Shown: piece after piece, positions 52,834 through 60,260 of the stretch
Numbering within the stretch: position 1 is the stretch's first letter
How the letters are laid out: every line of letters begins with the position of its first letter
Origin: an uncultured Acetatifactor sp.
GTDB lineage: Bacteria > Bacillota > Clostridia > Lachnospirales > Lachnospiraceae
Assembly (NCBI GenBank): GCA_910583845.1
Contig: CAJUAB010000013.1
Location: 67,504 to 131,503 of the forward strand
Reading direction: 5' to 3'
DNA: 64,000 bases
Translations under genes and position numbers: made by a program
The notes under the pieces: generated by a model
Database searches by the model: none
Seen by the model: only the letters and a program-made list of their open reading frames with translations
What the model was told of the DNA's origin: nothing

Positions 52834-54020
52834 TGAGAGAATATATCGAAGAGGCGGAGAAAGCGCTGCTTCATACCTATAACCGCTATCAGGTGGTGCT
52901 GGATCGGGGTGATGGCGTATATCTCTATGATGTGGAAGGAAAACGCTATCTGGATTTCGTGTCCGGAATTGCGGTATTTGCCCTGGGATATAACAACAGG
53001 GCGTACAATGATGCGTTGAAGGCGCAGATTGACAAGCTGATTCATACTTCAAACTATTATTACAATATGCCGGCTATTGAGGCGGCCAGAAAGATCAAAG
53101 CGGTGTCCGGTATGGACAGGGTCTTTTTTACCAACTCCGGGGCAGAGGCCGTGGAGGGTGCGATCAAGGCGGCTAGAAAGTATGCGTATTTAAAGGACGG
53201 ACACACGGATCATGAGATTATTGCCATGGAGCATTCCTTTCATGGGAGAACCATGGGGGCTCTTTCCGTGACAGGCAATCCCAAATACCGGGAGGCCTTT
53301 GAGCCCATGATCGGTAATATCCGCTTTGCCTCTCTGAATGACTACGAAAGTGTGCTGGCCCAGGTGACGGATAAGACCTGCGCTATTATGCTGGAGACGG
53401 TCCAGGGAGAGGGCGGCATCTATCCTGCGGAGGAGGACTTTCTGAAAAAGCTGCGACAGCTCTGCGACGAGAGAGATATTCTCCTCATCCTGGATGAGAT
53501 CCAGTGCGGAATGGGCCGCACTGGTTATATGTATGCATGGCAGCGTTTCGGCGTGAAGCCTGATATCATGACTACGGCCAAGGCGCTGGGCTGCGGTGTG
53601 CCGGTAGGCGCTTTTCTGATGACGGAGCGGGTGGCCTCCAGCTCCCTGGCGGCGGGCGACCATGGGACCACTTATGGAGGGAATCCTCTGGCGGCCGCAG
53701 CAATCTGTAAGGTGCTGGATCTGTTCGAAGAGCAGAAGGTACTGGAAAATGTGAGAGAGATTGGCCCCTATCTGGCAGAAAAGCTGGAGGAACTGACGCG
53801 CAGACATGACTGCATAGAAACACATCGCGGCGTGGGACTCATGCAGGGACTGGTATTTTGTAAACCGGTGGGAGATATCATTAACAGGGCTTTGGACAGG
53901 GGGCTGATTCTGATCAACGCGGGCACTCATATCATTCGTTTTGTACCCGCGCTGGTCATCGGCAGGACGGATGTGGATGCCATGATTGAGATACTGGACG
54001 GCTGTATTGAGGATCAGTAG
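52830..54020 (+). CDS. argD: Acetylornithine aminotransferase
   Basis: A 396-aa class III PLP aminotransferase. The PLP lysine is Lys251 in TTAKALGCGVPVGAF; LILDEIQCGMGRTG and GTTYGGNPLAAA are family motifs. It makes N-acetylornithine, the substrate ArgJ deacetylates. ATG 52830 overlaps the argB stop. Confidence 0.95.
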   Translation: MMREYIEEAEKALLHTYNRYQVVLDRGDGVYLYDVEGKRYLDFVSGIAVFALGYNNRAYNDALKAQIDKLIHTSNYYYNMPAIEAARKIKAVSGMDRVFFTNSGAEAVEGAIKAARKYAYLKDGHTDHEIIAMEHSFHGRTMGALSVTGNPKYREAFEPMIGNIRFASLNDYESVLAQVTDKTCAIMLETVQGEGGIYPAEEDFLKKLRQLCDERDILLILDEIQCGMGRTGYMYAWQRFGVKPDIMTTAKALGCGVPVGAFLMTERVASSSLAAGDHGTTYGGNPLAAAAICKVLDLFEEQKVLENVREIGPYLAEKLEELTRRHDCIETHRGVGLMQGLVFCKPVGDIINRALDRGLILINAGTHIIRFVPALVIGRTDVDAMIEILDGCIEDQ

Positions 54021-54061
54021 AAGAAGGTCCGGGAATAAAGAGACGGAACTGGAGTGAAATT

Positions 54062-55498
54062 ATGCGTTTTACCAAGAGAATGGTTGCTGTTTTGCTGGTG
54101 GCGGCTTTGGCGGCGGGAATTTATGCAGGGAGCTTTATTGACTGGGACAGCGAGGACGGACAGGAGAACCCGCTGGCGTTTTTAAATCAGAAGCAGACGA
54201 TACGGGTCTGGTATGGGGACGAAGCGCTGACGGATTACATCAGCAGGGCGGCAGTGGCTTTTGGGGATGCCCACAATGTGCGGGTGCTTCCCTATTACAG
54301 AGCGGAAAGTGATTATCTGGAGACCATAAACAGAGCCACCTTCAGCGGCGAGGAGGAGGCGTTGGCGATGCCGGACGCTTATCTGATCAGTCATGAACTG
54401 CTGGAGAAAGCCTATCTGGCCGGACTGGCGGTGCCGGTGGAGGACGCGGCGGGAGTGATGGACGATGCTCACTTTCCCAGGGCGGCGCTGTCCGCGGTGA
54501 CATATCATGACAAGCTGGTGGCGTACCCTCTCTATTATGAGACCAGCGCTTTGCTCTACAATGAGACGTATCTGCGTGAATGGGCGAGGCAGCAGGCGGG
54601 CAAAGCGGATTCCACAGTCGGCGCTGACGGCGAAGAGGGGGAGTTTGAGGAGCTGGATGAAATTCCGGATGAGGATAATCCGTTGGTGGTATATGATGAG
54701 GAAACGCTGGCGCTTCGGACAGAGCAGTTTTTCGCGCAGGCAGTTCCGGCCACTGTGAGCGATATTTTACGGATCGCGGACAGCTTTGATCTCCCGGATA
54801 CAGTGGAAGGTGTCTTTTCCTGGGATGTTTCGGATATTTTCTACAACTATTGTTTTGTGGGCAATTATATGAATATGGGGGGAGAAGCGGGGGATGACAG
54901 AAATCAGATTGATATCTACAACCAGGAAGCTATCGCGAGTCTGGAGATCTATCAGAGTCTGAATCAGTTCTTTTCCATTGATTCTTCCACGGTGACATAT
55001 GATTCGGTATTGCAGGATTTTCTGGAGGGTAAACTGGTATTTACCATAGCCACTACGGACGCGGCGGCGGTTTTGGCGCAGGCCAGAGAGGAGGGGAGCT
55101 TTCCCTATGACTATGGGGTGGCATTGATGCCTGACCCCAGCGGTGAACTGGCAGGCAGGTCGATGTCAGTGACCGGCGCGGTAGCCATAAACGGCTATTC
55201 AGAGCATCAGGAACTGGCCAATGCCTTTGCCGCCTTTCTGGTGGACGAATATGCCGGGGATCTGTACGAACAGACGGGAAAAGCATCGGCTAACAGAACT
55301 GTGAATCAGGATAATGGCGCGCTGCAAATATTTCTGGCCGAATATGAGGACAGCATGCCTCTGCCCAAGCTGATGGAGGCCAGCAACTACTGGATACAGC
55401 TGGAGGTATTGTTTGCCAAAGTATGGAATGGCGAGAACGTGAGCAGTATGGTGGAACAGCTGGACCAGCAGATGCGTACGCAGCTTGTCAAAAACTGA
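54062..55498 (+). CDS. Extracellular solute-binding protein-like, membrane-anchored
   Basis: A 478-aa protein with one N-terminal hydrophobic segment and no lipobox cysteine, so it is probably tethered by an uncleaved signal. The body (IRVWYGDEALTDYISRAAVAFG, PYYRAESDYLETINR, YPLYYETSALLYNETYL) follows family 1 solute-binding proteins of ABC sugar importers. An acidic insert (EEGEFEELDEIPDEDNPLV, about 192-220) interrupts it. No permease or ATPase is next to it, so it may serve a remote transporter or act as a sensor. It follows argD by 41 bp. Confidence 0.7.
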   Translation: MRFTKRMVAVLLVAALAAGIYAGSFIDWDSEDGQENPLAFLNQKQTIRVWYGDEALTDYISRAAVAFGDAHNVRVLPYYRAESDYLETINRATFSGEEEALAMPDAYLISHELLEKAYLAGLAVPVEDAAGVMDDAHFPRAALSAVTYHDKLVAYPLYYETSALLYNETYLREWARQQAGKADSTVGADGEEGEFEELDEIPDEDNPLVVYDEETLALRTEQFFAQAVPATVSDILRIADSFDLPDTVEGVFSWDVSDIFYNYCFVGNYMNMGGEAGDDRNQIDIYNQEAIASLEIYQSLNQFFSIDSSTVTYDSVLQDFLEGKLVFTIATTDAAAVLAQAREEGSFPYDYGVALMPDPSGELAGRSMSVTGAVAINGYSEHQELANAFAAFLVDEYAGDLYEQTGKASANRTVNQDNGALQIFLAEYEDSMPLPKLMEASNYWIQLEVLFAKVWNGENVSSMVEQLDQQMRTQLVKN

Positions 55499-55635
55499 AT
55501 ATTTTTCGCATACACAACCAATCATCAGGATATCCTAAGTAACAACGGCATAATCCCCACGGCAACCGGAAGGATGTTTGTTCGCGCGAGCCTGCAAATG
55601 TCCTTTCACGAGACCGGCAGGGACAATGCAAAACG

Positions 55636-55653
55636 GGAGATCATATGATCTCC
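55636..55653. promoter_or_regulatory. 18-bp perfect palindrome before the YdcZ-type gene
   Basis: GGAGATCATATGATCTCC lies 6 bp before the AGGAGG ribosome site of the next gene. As RNA it could hide or expose that site; as DNA it could be an operator. Confidence 0.5.
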
Positions 55654-55668
55654 AACAGGAGGAGCGGG

Positions 55669-56100
55669 ATGATTGGTTTTTTTATTGCCCTGATATCGGG
55701 AGCGCTTATGAGTGTCCAGGGAGTATTCAACACGCAGGTAACGAAAAGTTCCAGCATATGGGTGGCCAGTGCCTTTGTGCAGTTTACGGCATTGCTGGTC
55801 TGTCTGGGGGCATGGCTGACTACGGACAGAAGCAGCCTGCTGGCGCCGCTGAAAGTGGAGCCAAAATATATGCTGCTGGGTGGCGCGATCGGCGCGTTTA
55901 TCACCTACACGGTCATTAAGAGCATGGATACTCTGGGGCCTGCCCGGGCAGTCATGCTGATCGTGGTGGCCCAGCTGCTGGTGGCCTATGTGATTGAACT
56001 GCTGGGCTGGTTTGGCGTGGAGAAGCAGCCCTGGGAATGGCGTAAGGCCATAGGCATGATTGTAGCGATTGCGGGCATTATCATTTTTAAATGGAAATGA
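55669..56100 (+). CDS. DMT superfamily transporter, YdcZ (DUF606) type
   Basis: A 143-aa protein with five hydrophobic segments. IGFFIALISGALMSVQGVFN and GPARAVMLIVVAQLLVAY are typical of DUF606/YdcZ. These short drug/metabolite transporters often act as dimers; the substrate is unknown. AGGAGG precedes ATG 55669; an in-frame ATG at 55645 falls inside the palindrome. Confidence 0.82.
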   Translation: MIGFFIALISGALMSVQGVFNTQVTKSSSIWVASAFVQFTALLVCLGAWLTTDRSSLLAPLKVEPKYMLLGGAIGAFITYTVIKSMDTLGPARAVMLIVVAQLLVAYVIELLGWFGVEKQPWEWRKAIGMIVAIAGIIIFKWK

Positions 56101-56140
56101 CAGCCGGAAGAAAATTAAGTAATTTTTAAGCATTTCCCAC

Positions 56141-56169
56141 TTGTCAAGGGAAAATACTTCCTATACAAT
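56141..56169 (+). promoter_or_regulatory. Promoter of the comEA-like gene
   Basis: TTGTCA (56141-56146), a 17-bp spacer, TACAAT (56164-56169), 55 bp before the start codon. Confidence 0.75.
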
Positions 56170-56223
56170 AAATCTATCAGCATAGAGAGGCATTCTGAGT
56201 ACCGCCAAAAAGGGAAAGGAACT

Positions 56224-56859
56224 ATGATGAGAAAAACAAAATGTGGACTTATTCTTGTGTGCTTTTGGATGTCGTTGATATTAAGCGGCTGCGGTCGCAG
56301 CAAAGAGATCCTGTATTTTGACCGGGAATCGCCGGATGAAATGTATACTCAGGATATGAGGGAGTATACGGACGTTTTTTTAAACGGGGATTCGCCTGAG
56401 GAGGAACAGAAGTCCCGTCAGGAAGCCCCGACGGAGGCTGACGGGCGGATTTATGTGCATGTATGCGGCCGGGTATGCCAGCCGGGAGTGGTGATATTGC
56501 CCGAGGGGAGCCGGGCCTGGGAGGCAGTGGAAGCTGCGGGCGGACTTGCCGATGGGGCCTGGGAGGCAGCGGTAAATCTGGCATCGGTGCTGCAGGACGG
56601 GGAGAAGCTGTATATTCCCGCGCTGGGCGAGGTTGTGGTGCAGCAGGCCGGTGAGGCGGAGAATGGTCTGATCAATCTGAATACAGCGGATGCGGCCGGG
56701 CTCCAGTCCCTGCCCGGGATCGGTGAGAGCCGCGCGGCGGATATTTTGTCTTATCGGGAGAAAAGCGGAGGGTTCCGGTCCGTGGAAGAGATTATGCAGG
56801 TGCCGGGCATCAAAGAGAGTACTTTTGAGAAGATCAGAGATAAGATAACGGTAGATTGA
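56224..56859 (+). CDS. comEA: ComEA-like helix-hairpin-helix DNA-binding lipoprotein
   Basis: A 211-aa protein with a lipobox (LILSGC, Cys about 23), an acidic linker, an SLBB domain (about 77-135, IYVHVCGRVCQPGVV) and a C-terminal helix-hairpin-helix pair (INLNTADAAGLQSLPGIGES and FRSVEEIMQVPGIKE). ComEA binds incoming double-stranded DNA outside the membrane and hands it to ComEC, whose gene is about 3.4 kb downstream. The lipoprotein anchor replaces the usual transmembrane helix. ATG 56224 and 56227 are equivalent. Confidence 0.88.
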   Translation: MMRKTKCGLILVCFWMSLILSGCGRSKEILYFDRESPDEMYTQDMREYTDVFLNGDSPEEEQKSRQEAPTEADGRIYVHVCGRVCQPGVVILPEGSRAWEAVEAAGGLADGAWEAAVNLASVLQDGEKLYIPALGEVVVQQAGEAENGLINLNTADAAGLQSLPGIGESRAADILSYREKSGGFRSVEEIMQVPGIKESTFEKIRDKITVD

Positions 56860-56885
56860 GTATGAGGGGAAGGACGGGCGAAGGA

Positions 56886-57581
56886 ATGGCAGTAAAAAGG
56901 GCTCTGGTGGTGGATGATGAGAAGCTGATCGTGAAGGGGATACGGTTCAGCCTGGAGCAGGATGACATGCAGGTGGACTGTGCCTATGACGGGGAGGAAG
57001 CTCTGGAGCTGGCCAGGGCCAACCGATATGATATAATTCTGCTGGATATTATGCTGCCCAAGCTGACGGGGTTTGAGGTGTGCCAACAGATCAGGGAGTT
57101 TTCCAATGTTCCCATTATCATGCTGACCGCCAAGGGCGATGACATGGATAAGATCCTGGGGCTTGAGTACGGTGCGGATGACTATATCACCAAGCCCTTC
57201 AATATTCTGGAAGTGAAGGCCAGGATCAAAGCCATTATGCGCCGTGTGGAGCCCAAGAAGGGACAGGCACAGGCCCACAGGGATCTGGTAAGCGGTGAAA
57301 TGCGCCTGGACTGTGAGGGGAGACGGGCTTATATCGCCGGCCGGGAGATCGGACTGACCGCCAAGGAGTTTGAGGTACTGGAACTGCTCATGACCAATCC
57401 CAACAAGGTATACAGCAGGGAGGCGCTGCTTAAAATTGTGTGGGGCTCCGATTATCCGGGAGATGTGCGGACAGTGGATGTACATATCAGGAGACTGCGG
57501 GAGAAGATAGAGAGCAATCCCAGTGAACCGCAGTATGTACACACCAAGTGGGGAGTAGGGTACTACTTTTACAACGTATAG
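56886..57581 (+). CDS. OmpR/PhoB-family response regulator
   Basis: A 231-aa regulator. The receiver domain has the phosphorylated Asp54 (ILLDIMLP) and the KPF lysine. The winged-helix DNA-binding domain includes LTAKEFEVLELLMTNPNKVY and VDVHIRRLREKIE. It is followed after 6 bp by its histidine kinase. Sequence style is close to WalR/ResD-like regulators. The start is uncertain (56886 chosen; an in-frame ATG lies at 56862). Confidence 0.92.
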   Translation: MAVKRALVVDDEKLIVKGIRFSLEQDDMQVDCAYDGEEALELARANRYDIILLDIMLPKLTGFEVCQQIREFSNVPIIMLTAKGDDMDKILGLEYGADDYITKPFNILEVKARIKAIMRRVEPKKGQAQAHRDLVSGEMRLDCEGRRAYIAGREIGLTAKEFEVLELLMTNPNKVYSREALLKIVWGSDYPGDVRTVDVHIRRLREKIESNPSEPQYVHTKWGVGYYFYNV

Positions 57582-57587
57582 GCCATT

Positions 57588-59126
57588 ATGAAAAACTGTA
57601 TAAAAAGAATCAGAGAGTTTTACCATCAGTATTTGAATATCCGCAGTCTGCGGGTCAGAATATTTTTGATTGTTCTGGCGGTGGGAATTATTCCCAGCGT
57701 TGCCATGCGCTATGGGATTATGAGAAATTATGAGCAGCGGGCGGTGCAGCTGCGGACGACCGCGGTGCAGAGCCAGCTGAGGGTTATCGCGGATCATCTG
57801 ATCAATGAGGATTATCTTAACAGATGGAGCTCTCCGGCGCTCAGCGCGGAATATTCGAATACCAGCAGCTCCAGGGTCATCAACGCGGAACTGGAAATGC
57901 TGTCCAACCTGTATGACGGACGGGTGCAGATTATCAGCGGGAACCTGCGGATTGTCAAAGATACATACGCAATCAGCGAAGGAAAGACGATTATCTCGGA
58001 GGAAGTGATCAGATGCTTCAGGGGGGAGAGTCTTTCCAATTATGATGCTCAAAACGGGTATATTGAGATAACCATTCCTATTATCGACAATCGCAGTACC
58101 AGTGGGGAGGAAAACGCAGGGGCTGCCGCGGCAGGCCCGGACCCACGGGTCAAAGGCGTGATGCTGACCAGTATTTCTACGGATTATATCATGGAGACGA
58201 TGGCGGTTTTAAGCCGCAAGGCCATGATTCTGGAAGCGCTGATGATTATGGCCATTGTGGCTATCGCCCTGATTTTATCCATTGTGCTGACCAGGCCTTT
58301 TGAGCGTGTCACCAGGGCGATCAATGATGTGAAAGCGGGTTACAGCAATGAAAGTATTTCGGTGCCGGATCTGGCGGAAACGGAGCACATCGTGGAAGCA
58401 TTTAACCAAATGCTCCAGCGCATGAAGGTGCTCGACGATTCCCGACAGGAATTTGTGTCCAATGTGTCCCATGAACTGAAAACGCCTCTGACTTCCATGA
58501 AAGTGCTGGCGGATTCGCTGCTGGTGCAGGAGGATGTGCCGGCGGAGCTGTATCAGGAGTTTATGGAAGATATTGTGTCGGAGATTGACCGTGAGAATCG
58601 CATTATTACGGATCTGTTGACTCTGGTTAAAATGGACAAAAAGGTTTCCGCATTGAATATTGCTTCCGTCAATATCAATGATCTTACAGAACTGATTCTG
58701 AAACGCCTGCGCCCCATTGCCCGGAAAAAGGATGTGGAGGTGGTGTTTGAGAGTGTGCGTCCCGTGACGGCCGAGGTGGATGAGGTCAAGATGACGCTGG
58801 TGATGTCCAATCTGGTGGAAAACGCTATCAAGTACAACAAGGAGCATGGCTGGGTCAAGGTGGTTCTGGATGCGGACCATCAATATTTTACTTTTGAGGT
58901 CAGCGATTCCGGCATCGGTATTCCGGAAGACTCTCTGGCGCAGATCTATGAGCGCTTTTACCGGGTGGACAAATCTCATTCCCGGGAGATCGGCGGCACC
59001 GGTCTGGGATTGGCCATAACCAAGAACGCCGTGTTGATGCACAGAGGCTCCATCACGGTGACCAGCACGGAGGGGAAAGGCTCTACCTTCCTGGCGAAGA
59101 TTCCCCTGAATTATATTTCTCAATAG
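57588..59126 (+). CDS. Sensor histidine kinase
   Basis: A 512-aa membrane kinase. It has a first membrane segment (about 20-42), an extracellular sensor domain (about 45-205) and a second segment (about 210-232). A HAMP linker precedes the phospho-accepting His295 in SHELKTPL, followed by the N-box NLVENAIKYN, G1 DSGIGIPE and GGTGLGLAIT. Layout resembles WalK without a clear PAS domain. It pairs with the adjacent response regulator. The stop lies 3 bp before a structured repeat (59130). Confidence 0.92.
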   Translation: MKNCIKRIREFYHQYLNIRSLRVRIFLIVLAVGIIPSVAMRYGIMRNYEQRAVQLRTTAVQSQLRVIADHLINEDYLNRWSSPALSAEYSNTSSSRVINAELEMLSNLYDGRVQIISGNLRIVKDTYAISEGKTIISEEVIRCFRGESLSNYDAQNGYIEITIPIIDNRSTSGEENAGAAAAGPDPRVKGVMLTSISTDYIMETMAVLSRKAMILEALMIMAIVAIALILSIVLTRPFERVTRAINDVKAGYSNESISVPDLAETEHIVEAFNQMLQRMKVLDDSRQEFVSNVSHELKTPLTSMKVLADSLLVQEDVPAELYQEFMEDIVSEIDRENRIITDLLTLVKMDKKVSALNIASVNINDLTELILKRLRPIARKKDVEVVFESVRPVTAEVDEVKMTLVMSNLVENAIKYNKEHGWVKVVLDADHQYFTFEVSDSGIGIPEDSLAQIYERFYRVDKSHSREIGGTGLGLAITKNAVLMHRGSITVTSTEGKGSTFLAKIPLNYISQ

Positions 59127-59129
59127 ATC

Positions 59130-59250
59130 GGCGGGAAGATGCGGGACTCATGACAGCATATTGCCGGTGCGCACATTGATCGATATCAGGACGCCAGAGC
59201 GGCCGGATATCGATCATTGGGGATGGGCGCGGCGGGAAGATGCGGGACTC
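59130..59250. repeat. Structured repeat, copy B of the 103-bp family
   Basis: GGCGGGAAGATGCGGGACTC occurs at 59130-59149 and 59231-59250 as exact 20-bp direct repeats, 101 bp apart. Between them TGATCGATATC (59177-59187) pairs with GATATCGATCA (59206-59216) around a GGACGCCAGA loop. The layout, period and core sequences match copy A at 1-185, but the stem sequence differs while staying paired. As in copy A, the right-hand motif ends a few bases before a ribosome binding site, here that of the GerMN gene. Confidence 0.75.
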
Positions 59251-59267
59251 TTAATAGGAGGAACAGA

Positions 59268-60185
59268 ATGAAACGAATCATGGCGGTGCTGCTGCTGACC
59301 TGCCTGCTTGCTCTCGGGGCCTGCAACAGTGAGCAGGTGGACCAGTCCAGAATCTATTCAGTCTATTATGTGAGCAATTCCGAGACAAAGATAGAGATGC
59401 ATGAGCACTATATGGAGGCCGAGGATCTGGAGAGCCAGGTGACGGAACTTCTGAACGCGCTGGCAACCACGCCGGCGAAACTGGAGTACAAGGCCCCTCT
59501 CAGCATGGGATTTCAGGTGCAGAGCGTGGAAGTGAATATGGGTAAGGTGCATCTGGATATGACAGAGAACTATAGCAGCCTTTCAACCACAACGGAAGTA
59601 TTGGTGAGGGCGGCGATTGTGAGAACCTTGACCCAGCTGTCACAGATTAATTTTGTGTCAATTACAGTGAACGGGAATCCTCTGCTGGATTCTTTGGGAA
59701 ATATTGTGTCTGCTATGAACAGGGATCAATTTGTGGAAAATGATGGCAATGCCATTAATACCTATGAGGAGATCACGCTGAAACTGTATTTTGCCAATGA
59801 GGCGGGAGATCAGCTGATCGCGGCCAATCGCACCAGAGAGTACAGCACCAATATTTCCCCGGAAAAGCTGATTGTGGAGGAGCTGATCAAGGGCCCCAGC
59901 CGGGAGGGGCTGTATCCCACTATCAATCCTTCTACCAAGGTTGCCAGTGTGACCACGAGGGACGGTGTGTGCTATGTCAATCTGGATGAAACCTTCCTGA
60001 CACAGCCTTATAATGTAACGGCGGATGTCACGATCTATTCCATTACGAACTCTCTGGCGGAGCTCAGTCATGTGAATCGGGTTCAGGTTTCCATCAATGG
60101 GGACAATTCAGGCACATATCGTGAAAAATACAGCTTGACAACTTATTTTGAACGTAATCTGGATATTGTAACGACTTTGGAATAA
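59268..60185 (+). CDS. GerMN-domain lipoprotein
   Basis: A 305-aa lipoprotein (lipobox LALGAC, Cys about 18) with two GerMN domains, each with the pattern seen in NSLAELSHVNRVQVSINGD. GerMN proteins act outside the membrane in sporulation, germination or wall control. AGGAGG precedes ATG 59268. It directly follows the two-component system, an order also seen for LpqB-like or YycH-like partners of WalK-type kinases, so a shared envelope-sensing role is possible. Confidence 0.85.
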   Translation: MKRIMAVLLLTCLLALGACNSEQVDQSRIYSVYYVSNSETKIEMHEHYMEAEDLESQVTELLNALATTPAKLEYKAPLSMGFQVQSVEVNMGKVHLDMTENYSSLSTTTEVLVRAAIVRTLTQLSQINFVSITVNGNPLLDSLGNIVSAMNRDQFVENDGNAINTYEEITLKLYFANEAGDQLIAANRTREYSTNISPEKLIVEELIKGPSREGLYPTINPSTKVASVTTRDGVCYVNLDETFLTQPYNVTADVTIYSITNSLAELSHVNRVQVSINGDNSGTYREKYSLTTYFERNLDIVTTLE

Positions 60186-60211
60186 GGTGAAAAGCGCGCC
60201 TTTGCCGTTCT

Positions 60212-60238
60212 GGCCTGTACGCCTGCAAGGCGGACAGG
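60212..60238. other. Hairpin between the GerMN and comEC genes
   Basis: GCCTGTACGCC pairs with GGCGGACAGGC with one mismatch. There is no T-tract. A second stem, GCCCGCT-GAA-AGCGGGC (60263-60279), sits on the putative comEC start and may limit its translation. Confidence 0.4.
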
Positions 60239-60260
60239 CGGTGGCAGGGGAGCGATTGTT

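Noticed and set aside
55499..55668. Guanidine or ykkC-type riboswitch before the YdcZ-type gene
   Set aside because: The conserved motifs of these riboswitches were not found; only a palindrome is visible.
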